Below, one piece after another: positions 1 to 5,745 of a stretch of DNA of 7,048 nucleotides. The position numbers were made by a program, and so were the translations under genes. Below the pieces are notes generated by a model. That model had not been told where the DNA came from. It saw only the letters and a list, made by a program, of their open reading frames with translations, and made no database searches. The stretch spans positions 1-7,048 of the forward strand of contig JAGVJT010000184.1 in the NCBI GenBank assembly GCA_020050955.1, given 5' to 3'. Every line of letters starts with the position of its first letter. Position 1 is the stretch's first letter. The stretch is from Legionellales bacterium. GTDB lineage: Bacteria > Pseudomonadota > Gammaproteobacteria > Legionellales > Legionellaceae.

Positions 1-8
1 ACTCGTCT

Positions 9-971
9 CTATATCAAATCATAAAATGGGAATGCATCATTCTCGTGGTCTTGAATCATTGTTCGTGCTGTCATCAAATCTGTGCGAATCTGATGAATCA
101 ACGCATCAACGGAGGAAAACTTCATCTCTTCACGTAAGCGCTTTAAAAAAAATACTTCCAACCGCTCATGATACAACGAAGCATTAAAATTGAACAGATG
201 TACTTCTAAAATAAGCGTCCGACCGTCCACGGTTGGGCGATAGCCTAAATTCGCAACACCCCAGTAGACGTCATGAGATGCCCGTTTCACGCGCACTAAA
301 AAAACACCCGTAAATGCAACTTTGCGTCTTGCAACAAAAATATTTGCCGTAGGAATTCCCCATTGGCGCCCACGCGCATCGCCATGCACAACACGCCCGG
401 TCATGCTATAAGGTCGCCCAAGCAATAAAGCCGCTTGATGAAAATGTCCTTGATGCAAACATTGGCGAATTTGTGTGGAACTCACACGTGCACCGTTGTT
501 TAAGAAATCAGGGTACGTCTGAACCACACAGTCATGCTCCTCACCCAATTGCCGAAGCAACTCAGGTGTTCCTAGTCGTTTACAACCAAAACGAAAATCC
601 TCCCCAATCAGCAGATGTTTGGCTTTGAACAGCGAAAAGATAAAGTGTCTTGCAAAAGAGGAAGCCTCCATGCGTGCTATTTTTTCATCAAACGGTAAAC
701 AATAAGCATAATCAATGCCATGTAATGCTAATTGCGTTAATTTTTCTCGTCGAGTGAGTAGTCGCCCAGGCGCATGATCTCCGTGAAAATATTCACTCGG
801 CTGTGGTTCAAAAAACACCACTAACGTTGGTAAATTTAATGCTGCTGCATGTGCCTTTAATGCAATTAAAAGCATGCGATGACCATCATGGACACCATCA
901 AAATTACCAATCGTAACAACAGCGCCGGATGCAAGCCCTGCTAAATGTTTAGAACCACGTAACAACATCAT
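9..971 (-). CDS. ribF: Bifunctional riboflavin kinase / FAD synthetase
   Basis: Cytoplasmic enzyme that phosphorylates riboflavin to FMN and adenylates FMN to FAD. The 320-residue length is normal for the bacterial bifunctional form. The N-terminal FMN adenylyltransferase half carries GNFDGVHDGH (residues 22-31, the nucleotidyltransferase GxxxGxH-type site), DFRFG (125-129) and RVSSTQIR (162-169). The C-terminal flavokinase half carries GRVVHGDARGRQWGIPTAN (192-210, with the metal/ATP-binding PTAN), GVANLGYRPTV (238-248) and LEVHLF (255-260), whose Glu256 is the expected catalytic base. Both halves look intact. The gene starts with two tandem ATG codons 10 nt after the stress-protein stop. 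No good Shine-Dalgarno is visible, so translational coupling is likely. The second ATG (966-968) gives the more usual N-terminus MLLRG. In many Gammaproteobacteria ileS follows ribF, but the window ends 8 nt after the stop, so this cannot be seen. Confidence 0.97.
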   Translation of the reverse strand: MMLLRGSKHLAGLASGAVVTIGNFDGVHDGHRMLLIALKAHAAALNLPTLVVFFEPQPSEYFHGDHAPGRLLTRREKLTQLALHGIDYAYCLPFDEKIARMEASSFARHFIFSLFKAKHLLIGEDFRFGCKRLGTPELLRQLGEEHDCVVQTYPDFLNNGARVSSTQIRQCLHQGHFHQAALLLGRPYSMTGRVVHGDARGRQWGIPTANIFVARRKVAFTGVFLVRVKRASHDVYWGVANLGYRPTVDGRTLILEVHLFNFNASLYHERLEVFFLKRLREEMKFSSVDALIHQIRTDLMTARTMIQDHENDAFPFYDLI

Positions 972-981
972 TTCAATAAAA

Positions 982-1413
982 TTAATCGTTTAATTTAGGC
1001 CGAACAATCAACATATCACATTGTGCACCATGTAAAATGGCATTAGCTGTTGAGCCAAGCAATAAGGCTAAACCATGCTTACCATGACTACCGGTAACTA
1101 AAAGATCAATGTTTTGCTCTTCTGCAACCCGCAATACTTCATTTTTAATCGAACCAAACTCAAGTAAGCAATGCGCGGCATCAATACCTAATTTTTCAGC
1201 CAAGGTTGCTAATTCTTTTTCAGCTTGCTCACGAATAGAAATTTCAACTTCCGCAAACCCTGCAAAACCAGGATAAGCATACGCAGGAATAGGTTCGACC
1301 ACGTGCACTAAAATTAATTCAGCATGATTTTCATCAGCAATTTTTTTAGCTTTTTTTGCGGCTTCAATACCCACTTCATCAAAATCTGTTGCAAACAATA
1401 CCTTCTTATACAT
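982..1413 (-). CDS. Universal stress protein, UspA family
   Basis: Single-domain Usp of 143 residues, a cytoplasmic alpha/beta protein of the Rossmann-like Usp fold, usually dimeric and linked to stress survival. The N-terminus MYKKVLFATDF is the standard first strand with the nucleotide-contacting Asp10. The C-terminal stretch from GSHGKHGL (108-115) to GSTANAILHG (120-129) is the glycine-rich phosphate-binding region. It reads G-x2-G-x8-G-S, one residue shorter than the G-x2-G-x9-G motif of well-known ATP-binding members, so ATP binding is likely but not certain. The last strand is CDMLIVRP. The start was set at 1413 because AAGGAG lies 6 nt upstream. The frame is also open to a TTG at 1437 and an ATG at 1419, but those starts lie upstream of or right against that ribosome site. 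The gene is followed by ribF after 10 nt. Confidence 0.93.
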   Translation of the reverse strand: MYKKVLFATDFDEVGIEAAKKAKKIADENHAELILVHVVEPIPAYAYPGFAGFAEVEISIREQAEKELATLAEKLGIDAAHCLLEFGSIKNEVLRVAEEQNIDLLVTGSHGKHGLALLLGSTANAILHGAQCDMLIVRPKLND

Positions 1414-1419
1414 GCTCAT

Positions 1420-1425
1420 CTCCTT
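1420..1425 (-). promoter_or_regulatory. Ribosome binding site of the universal stress protein
   Basis: AAGGAG on the minus strand with a 6-nt spacer (ATGAGC) to the ATG at 1411-1413. This spacing selects MYKKV as the N-terminus. The ATG at 1417-1419 would begin immediately after the site with no spacer. Confidence 0.8.
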
Positions 1426-1459
1426 TTTATAACGCAAATCCTAACTTAAAGCATAATAA

Positions 1460-1488
1460 ATGATACCCGCTCTTAACCTGAACAACAA
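1460..1488 (-). promoter_or_regulatory. Possible sigma-70 promoter for usp-ribF
   Basis: In the 110-bp gap between gcdH and the stress gene, the minus strand reads TTGTTG (1483-1488), a 17-nt spacer and TATCAT (1460-1465). The -10 box matches consensus at 5 of 6 and the -35 box at 3 of 6. A transcript would start near 1453, giving an untranslated leader of about 40 nt. A second A/T-rich hexamer, TATTAT at 1453-1458, is an alternative -10 without a good -35. No terminator hairpin for gcdH is visible here, so read-through from gcdH is also possible. Confidence 0.35.
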
Positions 1489-1523
1489 TCCACTAAATTA
1501 GCCTTCGATCATAGCATGTTTAC

Positions 1524-2681
1524 TTAATTAAACGCATTAATTCCTGTCAAATGACGCCCAAGCACCAAGGTGTGAACATTATCTGTCCCTTCATATGTAA
1601 AAACAGACTCTAAATTAAGCATATGCCGAATCACATGATATTCAAGGCTAATACCATTTGCGCCTAACATGTTACGACACATTCGTGCAATTTTAAGCGC
1701 CTCTCGACATGCATTTCCTTTTGCAAGGGAAATCATCGTCAGTGTTTCTCGCCCTTGTTCTTTTAAGCGCGCTAATTGTAAATTTAAGCATTGTGCTTTC
1801 ATAATTTCGGTATACATCATCGCTAAATCTTTTTGGATTAATTGAAATGAGCCCAGTGGTTTATCAAATTGTTGGCGCTTGATAACATAATCTTGTGCAA
1901 TATCAAAACACGCTTGGGCAGCTCCCATCGCCCCCCACGCAATGCCAAACCGTGCTTGATTTAAACAGCTCAATGCCGCAGATAACCCACGATCACCACA
2001 ATGCAACTGCTGTTCATCCGCCACAAAAACATCGTCAAACACAAGCTCACCTGTCACTGACGCACGCAATGACATCTTATTTTTAATCGCATGCCGTGAA
2101 AATCCTGGTGCATCTTTATCGACTAAAAAACCACTTATACCTTGATCGGTTTTCGCCCAAACAATCGCAACATCTGCAATGGTCGCATTAGTGATCCACA
2201 TTTTTGAACCATGTAAACGAAAACCACCTGGGACTTTTTTCGCGTATGTTCGCATGCTGGCAGGATCAGAACCTGAATCAGGCTCCGTTAATCCAAAACA
2301 GCCGATCAAATCACCTTTTGCCATAGCAGGCAAATAACGCATTTTTTGCTCGCCACTGCCGTATCGATAAATAGGATACATACACAAGGAGCTCTGCACA
2401 GAAACAAAGCTTCGCAGACCGCTATCACCTCGTTCTAACTCTTGACACACTAAACCATAAGCCGTAGCTGATGCGCCCGCCCCCCCGTATTGAACCGGCA
2501 GTGTTAAACCTAATAAACCTAAGTTTGCAGTTTTCTTAATCAGCTCTTGCGGAAATGTTGCATGCTCAAATGCATCAAGCATCAACGGCAACGCTTCCTG
2601 ATTCACAAAACGCGCAACCGTATCACGAATCATGCGCTCATCATCACTCAATTGTTCGTCCATGCACAATAAATCGTCCAC
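1524..2681 (-). CDS. gcdH: Glutaryl-CoA dehydrogenase (acyl-CoA dehydrogenase family)
   Basis: FAD enzyme that oxidises and decarboxylates glutaryl-CoA to crotonyl-CoA in lysine, hydroxylysine and tryptophan breakdown, passing electrons to electron-transfer flavoprotein. At 385 residues it has full family length. Signatures specific to glutaryl-CoA dehydrogenase rather than other acyl-CoA dehydrogenases are visible: ELERGDSGLRS (81-91) with Glu83, Arg90, Ser91 and Ser94 at the positions of the substrate-binding Glu87, Arg94, Ser95 and Ser98 of the human enzyme, GCFGLTEPDSGSDP (127-140), KMWITN (160-165), QLIQKDLAMM (280-289) and EYHVIRHMLNLESVFTYEGT (347-366). Glu364 in TYEGT is the expected catalytic base. 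The start is GTG, chosen because GGGAG lies 7 nt upstream. The internal ATG at 2661-2663 lacks a ribosome site. No other glutarate or lysine catabolism gene is in the window. Substrate assignment is by motif only, but the match is strong. Confidence 0.93.
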   Translation of the reverse strand: MDDLLCMDEQLSDDERMIRDTVARFVNQEALPLMLDAFEHATFPQELIKKTANLGLLGLTLPVQYGGAGASATAYGLVCQELERGDSGLRSFVSVQSSLCMYPIYRYGSGEQKMRYLPAMAKGDLIGCFGLTEPDSGSDPASMRTYAKKVPGGFRLHGSKMWITNATIADVAIVWAKTDQGISGFLVDKDAPGFSRHAIKNKMSLRASVTGELVFDDVFVADEQQLHCGDRGLSAALSCLNQARFGIAWGAMGAAQACFDIAQDYVIKRQQFDKPLGSFQLIQKDLAMMYTEIMKAQCLNLQLARLKEQGRETLTMISLAKGNACREALKIARMCRNMLGANGISLEYHVIRHMLNLESVFTYEGTDNVHTLVLGRHLTGINAFN

Positions 2682-2688
2682 GCATCAT

Positions 2689-2693
2689 CTCCC
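2689..2693 (-). promoter_or_regulatory. Ribosome binding site supporting a GTG start of gcdH
   Basis: GGGAG on the minus strand, 7 nt before the GTG at 2679-2681. Two ATG codons lie between them, but both are in other frames. This site decides for the GTG start over the ATG six codons downstream. Confidence 0.7.
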
Positions 2694-2709
2694 ATCCATT
2701 GTTCAATCA

Positions 2710-2738
2710 ACCATACCGAAACACGTAAAATCTAGCAA
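2710..2738 (-). promoter_or_regulatory. Possible sigma-70 promoter for gcdH
   Basis: The minus strand reads TTGCTA (2733-2738), a 17-nt spacer and TATGGT (2710-2715), each 4 of 6 to consensus. The start point would fall near 2703, leaving a leader of about 22 nt that holds the GGGAG site. The region 2682-2800 is shared with the divergent small ORF at 2801. No convincing plus-strand promoter was found for that ORF. Confidence 0.35.
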
Positions 2739-2800
2739 ATATTTTTTCTTTCCCTTAGACTGTGACATGCATACTCAAAAGCACAGGGAATTAAAGACGT

Positions 2801-3007
2801 ATGAAATGGATTTTTATTTTAGTAAACATCAGCATCCTTGCTGCATGTCAACCACTTAATACCGATGCTGTTGAAGCGCATCAAATTGCCGCATCACCGA
2901 CTAAAACATGGCTAAGTTGGCTACACATAGGTCATGAAAAGCCCATTGATGTGACACAAGAGAAAGCAATCTCTTATCACCCTTGCTCAGAAAAATCACC
3001 CGATTAA
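2801..3007 (+). CDS. Small putative lipoprotein, unknown function
   Basis: I do not recognise this 68-residue protein. It begins MKWIFILVNISILAAC, a short signal peptide with a lipobox-like L-A-A-C, so Cys16 would be lipidated and a mature chain of about 53 residues anchored to a membrane. The mature part is polar, with a second Cys at 63 (HPCSEKSPD) and a central WLSWLHIGHEKP stretch. The signal has only one basic residue, which is weak. The best ribosome site is AGGGA at 2785-2789, 11 nt before the ATG, which is long. It is the only plus-strand ORF in the window that occupies a real gap (2682-3003) and not the antisense of a gene. It converges with the kinase gene, sharing 4 bp at the stops. 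It could be a real lipoprotein or a chance ORF. Confidence 0.5.
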   Translation: MKWIFILVNISILAACQPLNTDAVEAHQIAASPTKTWLSWLHIGHEKPIDVTQEKAISYHPCSEKSPD

Positions 3008-4080
3008 ATGGATAACTCTTTCTCATCAGAAAAAGTCATGACAACCGTCGTGCCATGATCACGCTGGCTTTTAATGCTCACACGAGCATGATGAAGCTCC
3101 ATGATTGATTTTACAATCGAAAGGCCCAAACCAAGAGAACCATACTGACTTCGCGAGTGATCCACCCGATAACAACGTTGAAAAAGTTTTGCAAGATGCT
3201 CATCGTCAATACCAATACCATCATCAGTAATGCTTATTTGTATACCTTCATGCATGGATGATGTAAGGTGTATGTTAATATGCCCGCCATGTTTGGTGTA
3301 CTGCAATGCATTTGCGAGCACATTATTCACTGCACGTTGAAGAAGTGACGCGTCTGCATAAAGACGCGCCTCACCAGAACAGGTTAACGTTATGTCTTTT
3401 TCTTCAGCCCAGGCCTCATAATACGTCATAATATGATGCATAAAATCGTAAAGATTAATCCATTCTTTATGAAGAGGTATTTGCGATTGTTCTTGGCGCG
3501 CAATGAAGAGAAGCTGCTCAACAAGTGTCGATAACATTTTAAACTCACGCATGTACATCACCAACAAATCTTGTTCAGTGGCAGTCAAATCATCTTTTGA
3601 AAGCGCGCGCTCTGTCATGTGCTGAAGATGATGCAAAGGATGCCTTAACTCATGAGCAAGATCAGAAGAAAATTGTTCTAATTGCTTAAACGCCTGGTGT
3701 AACCGCCCCAACATGTCATTGAATTGCTCACCCAGTGGTTTTAATTCTCGTGGCCAATCCTGGATACAAAGCCGTTCATTTAACGCATTCACAGAAATAC
3801 GTGCCATCGTTTGTTCTAACTCTTCAATTTTCCGTAATCCTTTTCTAGCAATACTATGACCAATCAACATGCCACTGACAGACACAAACAATAACATGAT
3901 AATCACTTGCTTAATGCATTCAACCGTCAGCTGTTTGTAATCATGCGCATTGAAATGAGATAAAATGCGAGCGATAGAAGGAAAAAATAAAAGGGCGATA
4001 ACCAATAACAAACCAAGTGTTGAGAACATGTAAAGCAAAGTTAAACGTTTCACTAACGATGGTGTTTCTTGTACTTTCAT
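3004..4080 (-). CDS. Sensor histidine kinase, heavy-metal (CusS/CopS) type
   Basis: Inner-membrane sensor kinase of 358 residues that should phosphorylate the regulator encoded just upstream. Order: short cytoplasmic tail, TM1 (about 13-33), an external loop of only about 23 residues, TM2 (about 58-76), HAMP (about 77-128), HisKA with FSSDLAHELRHPL (137-149, phospho-accepting His143), then HATPase with the N box around Asn253/Asn257, G1 DDGIGI (286-291), F box LFQRCYR (299-305) and G2 GLGLGLSI (315-322 region). The HAMP-to-H-box layout resembles the CusS/CopS/SilS family, but family members usually have a large periplasmic sensor domain, absent here. The H-box has His147 where Thr is usual (HELRT). 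The gene begins 1 nt after the regulator stop and ends overlapping the small lipoprotein ORF by 4 bp. No metal-efflux gene is in the window, so the signal is unknown. Confidence 0.93.
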   Translation of the reverse strand: MKVQETPSLVKRLTLLYMFSTLGLLLVIALLFFPSIARILSHFNAHDYKQLTVECIKQVIIMLLFVSVSGMLIGHSIARKGLRKIEELEQTMARISVNALNERLCIQDWPRELKPLGEQFNDMLGRLHQAFKQLEQFSSDLAHELRHPLHHLQHMTERALSKDDLTATEQDLLVMYMREFKMLSTLVEQLLFIARQEQSQIPLHKEWINLYDFMHHIMTYYEAWAEEKDITLTCSGEARLYADASLLQRAVNNVLANALQYTKHGGHINIHLTSSMHEGIQISITDDGIGIDDEHLAKLFQRCYRVDHSRSQYGSLGLGLSIVKSIMELHHARVSIKSQRDHGTTVVMTFSDEKELSI

Positions 4081-4081
4081 C

Positions 4082-4753
4082 CTAACGAACCTCCATCACA
4101 TACCCAATGCCTCGTACACTATGAATTAATTTGACAGCATGGTCGTGGTCAACTTTATCTCGTAATCGTTTTACAGCGACATCAATCGCATTGGTATTTG
4201 AATCAAAATGAATGTCCCAGACTTGTTCTGCAATGTAGGTTCGCGTTAAAACTTGACCAAGTTTATTCGCGAATAAACTTAACAATATAAATTCTTTCGC
4301 ACTCAGCGCAATAATTTTATTGTTTCGTAAAACACGAAATTGATCATGATCAATTAACAAATCAGCCACACAAAGCACACGCGATGAAATAATTGGTTGA
4401 CGTCGTAAACAGGTATGAAGCCTTGCAAGAAGCTCTGAAAATGCAAATGGCTTGACGAGATAATCATCCGCTCCCAACTCAAGACCCGTAACACGATCAT
4501 CAACAGTATCACGAGCGGTTAAAAAGATAATAGGCACGTCTTTATTGATTTTTCTGATATTCTTTAAAACATCCAAACCATCCATCTTCGGTAACATTCT
4601 ATCTAAAACAATGGCTTGATAAGGTTGATTTGTCGCCAAAAACAACCCCGTTTCACCGTCCGATGCAATCTCCGGCACGAAATGATGCTCTTTAAGTGCG
4701 GTATAGAGAAACCCTGCCGTTGTTGGATTGTCTTCAATGATCAGGATACGCAT
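4082..4753 (-). CDS. OmpR-family response regulator, CusR/CopR-like
   Basis: DNA-binding response regulator of 223 residues. The receiver domain (about 1-115) has the acidic pair Glu7/Asp8, phospho-acceptor Asp51 (IVLDRMLP), Thr79 (FLTARD) and Lys101 (YLVKPF), so all catalytic positions are present. The C-terminal winged helix (about 125-220) ends with VWDIHFDSNTNAIDVAVKRL (179-198) and IHSVRGIGYV (210-219), the pattern of heavy-metal regulators such as CusR, CopR and IrlR. It is the first gene of a two-gene operon with the kinase. The GGAGG used by the kinase lies inside this gene's last codons. The start ATG has no strong Shine-Dalgarno. A 4-bp hairpin (GAGA-TTAT-TCTC on the plus strand, 4756-4767) sits right before it and may cover the weak GAG. 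What it regulates cannot be told from the window, but self-regulation is common in this family. Confidence 0.95.
   Translation of the reverse strand: MRILIIEDNPTTAGFLYTALKEHHFVPEIASDGETGLFLATNQPYQAIVLDRMLPKMDGLDVLKNIRKINKDVPIIFLTARDTVDDRVTGLELGADDYLVKPFAFSELLARLHTCLRRQPIISSRVLCVADLLIDHDQFRVLRNNKIIALSAKEFILLSLFANKLGQVLTRTYIAEQVWDIHFDSNTNAIDVAVKRLRDKVDHDHAVKLIHSVRGIGYVMEVR
4090..4094 (-). promoter_or_regulatory. Ribosome binding site of the histidine kinase inside the regulator gene
   Basis: GGAGG on the minus strand with a 9-nt spacer to the kinase ATG at 4078-4080. It lies in the last codons of the regulator gene, whose TAG is 1 nt from the kinase ATG, so the two proteins are probably translationally coupled. 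Confidence 0.75.
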
Positions 4754-4776
4754 GCGAGATTATTCTCAATAATAAA

Positions 4777-4806
4777 TTGATTACATTATACTATTTGTAC
4801 TAATAT
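4777..4806 (+). promoter_or_regulatory. Weak candidate plus-strand promoter
   Basis: TTGATT (4777-4782), an 18-nt spacer and TAATAT (4801-4806), each 4 of 6 to consensus, facing away from the regulator gene and interleaved with its promoter. A transcript would begin near 4813 and run into the repeat and the hairpin-plus-T-run at 4878-4909. In such AT-rich sequence hexamers of this quality occur by chance. Confidence 0.25.
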
Positions 4807-4813
4807 AGTTCAA
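4785..4813 (-). promoter_or_regulatory. Sigma-70 promoter of the two-component operon
   Basis: The minus strand reads TTGAAC (4808-4813), a 17-nt spacer and a perfect TATAAT (4785-4790). The start point would be near 4778, giving a leader of about 25 nt before the regulator ATG. It is the best promoter match seen in the window. The -35 box overlaps one arm of the inverted repeat at 4811-4822. Confidence 0.65.
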
Positions 4814-4822
4814 ACTTGTTTG
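4811..4822. promoter_or_regulatory. Inverted repeat over the -35 box, possible operator
   Basis: CAAAC-TT-GTTTG, perfect 5-bp arms with a 2-nt centre. It overlaps the -35 box of the regulator promoter by 3 bp and abuts the left end of the palindromic repeat. The position would suit a regulator binding site, but no known box is recognised and short palindromes in AT-rich DNA can be fortuitous. Confidence 0.35.
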
Positions 4823-4898
4823 CGTCATTTCGAGCACAGCGAGAGATCTCCATGGTTTGGTGTCATAACCAAAGATCCCTCAAATTCGTTCGGAATGC
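4822..4898. repeat. Degenerate palindromic intergenic repeat
   Basis: The left arm GTCATTTCGAGC (from 4824) continues through GAGAGATCT (4841-4849). The right arm, read in reverse complement from 4897, begins CATTCCGAAC and ends GAGGGATCT, so the arms match imperfectly over about 25 positions (about 16 identical). The centre is a perfect 6-bp stem, TTTGGT (4856-4861) and ACCAAA (4868-4873), with a 6-nt loop. The outer sequence resembles a class of dispersed intergenic palindromes starting GTCATTxCGAGC that I recall from many bacterial genomes. Only one copy is in this window, so membership in a repeat family is inferred. Confidence 0.55.
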
Positions 4899-4909
4899 TG
4901 AGGTTTTTT
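4878..4909 (+). terminator. Rho-independent terminator-like hairpin, plus strand
   Basis: CCTCA (4878-4882) pairs with TGAGG (4899-4903), and inside it ATTC (4884-4887) pairs with GAAT (4893-4896) around a GTTCG loop. Six T follow directly (4904-4909). Read on the minus strand the hairpin is not followed by a T-run, so it does not look like a terminator for the cupin-like gene that stops at 4910. No plus-strand protein gene lies upstream of it before 3007. It overlaps the right arm of the palindromic repeat. Confidence 0.5.
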
Positions 4910-5731
4910 CTACGTCGCATGAATAAGCTCTACATGAGGAATATCATGTGCTTTATCTTTGATGATTACGGTCGAATAGCGTGGTGTTATTGTATAAATC
5001 GCCATAATATCGCCAATCAATAACCCATCACAATGAATCACACCGCCTGGAATATAAACAGCCTGTCCAAACGCAATGGTGAACGCACTAAGATGATAAA
5101 GATTGGGCTTTATTTTTTTTCCCAAAAGCAACACACCTGAGCCCTCTGGTGAAACATGACTCCAAAAATGAGGCGTATCATGCACCTCTAGATAATAACC
5201 ACCGCCATACTCGGGTAATTTTAGATAACCTGCCTCATAATTTTTATCAAATCGCACCACATTAACAGGCAACACCTCAGGTGCCTCAATCCAAACATCA
5301 TCACCAGAATGAACAAGCGTTGCGCCATAGTAACTCAATGTCTCTTCTGTGGCTTCTTCCACATGAAACGGCAAAGTTTGCATAGCTGTGTAAAAAGAAC
5401 CAAATCCTCCCAAAACATTAGCTTCTTCTCTGGCATGAGAGTGATCATTACTCCACTCACCCTCGATTTCAATGAACTGAGGAATTTTCGTATCTATCTG
5501 ACGTGTGCATGGTTTGGTTTGATTGTCTGAAAGCGTTAATTGCCCAGGTGTAAATCGATACATGGTGTTTGGCTTGACGTACGATAAAACATCGGTTGTC
5601 ATCATGTTTGACTCAGGCAAAATACCAAAACGATAGTTGATAATTTTATCTAGTTTAACGTGAAGCTCATCAGGCAAATTTGAAGCAATCGTTGTGTAAG
5701 GAAATTTTTTTAATAACGCGGTATAAGGCAT
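4910..5731 (-). CDS. Cupin-like protein of unknown function
   Basis: I do not recognise this 273-residue protein by name. It has no signal peptide or membrane segment and should be cytoplasmic. The C-terminal third looks like a cupin beta-barrel. GQAVYIPGGVIH (222-233) fits cupin motif 2 (G-x5-P-x-G-x2-H) exactly. The preceding LEVHDTPHFWSHVSPEGSG (181-199) offers Glu182, His184, His188, His192 and Glu196 as possible metal ligands but does not fit the HxH of motif 1. The first 130 residues show no known motif. The start was set at the ATG at 5729-5731 because GGAG lies 5 nt upstream. The frame is open to 5788 but that would overlap the antiporter gene. It begins 14 nt after the nhaC stop, so it is probably co-transcribed and may be a small-molecule-binding or metal-dependent enzyme. 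Confidence 0.88.
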   Translation of the reverse strand: MPYTALLKKFPYTTIASNLPDELHVKLDKIINYRFGILPESNMMTTDVLSYVKPNTMYRFTPGQLTLSDNQTKPCTRQIDTKIPQFIEIEGEWSNDHSHAREEANVLGGFGSFYTAMQTLPFHVEEATEETLSYYGATLVHSGDDVWIEAPEVLPVNVVRFDKNYEAGYLKLPEYGGGYYLEVHDTPHFWSHVSPEGSGVLLLGKKIKPNLYHLSAFTIAFGQAVYIPGGVIHCDGLLIGDIMAIYTITPRYSTVIIKDKAHDIPHVELIHAT

Positions 5732-5736
5732 GATAA

Positions 5737-5740
5737 CTCC
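5737..5740 (-). promoter_or_regulatory. Ribosome binding site of the cupin-like gene
   Basis: GGAG on the minus strand, 5 nt before the ATG at 5729-5731 and inside the 14-nt gap after nhaC. It selects MPYTALL as the N-terminus over the in-frame ATG at 5788. Confidence 0.7.
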
Positions 5741-5745
5741 ACTTA

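Larger units (their letters stand above)
4813..4909 (+). ncRNA. Candidate small RNA, about 97 nt
   Basis: Hypothesis built from three parts: a weak plus-strand promoter (4777-4806), a body formed by the palindromic repeat with a strong central stem (4856-4873), and a terminator-like hairpin with a T-run (4878-4909). The span holds no plausible protein gene of its own. The terminator orientation is the main reason to suggest a transcript here. It matches no RNA family I recognise, and the structure may come only from the repeat. Confidence 0.22.

Noticed and set aside
1414..1437. Longer N-terminus for the universal stress protein from a TTG at 1437
   Set aside because: The extension would contain the AAGGAG ribosome site itself, and Usp proteins normally begin right at the MYKKVLFATD strand.
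2632..2859. Plus-strand ORF of 75 codons across the gcdH start and the intergenic gap
   Set aside because: It is antisense to the gcdH start, overlaps the better lipoprotein ORF in another frame, and its composition looks non-coding.
4754..4909. Terminator for the nhaC-cupin operon on the minus strand
   Set aside because: Read on the minus strand, the hairpin at 4878-4903 is followed by GATCTTTGG and not by a T-run; no other stem with a T-run was found before the regulator promoter.
4820..5023. Plus-strand ORF of 67 codons over the palindromic repeat
   Set aside because: Its first part translates the repeat and terminator hairpin, and the rest is antisense to the cupin-like gene. There is no ribosome site.
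5309..5530. Plus-strand ORF antisense to the cupin-like gene
   Set aside because: It lies wholly inside a convincing gene on the other strand and has no recognisable protein features.
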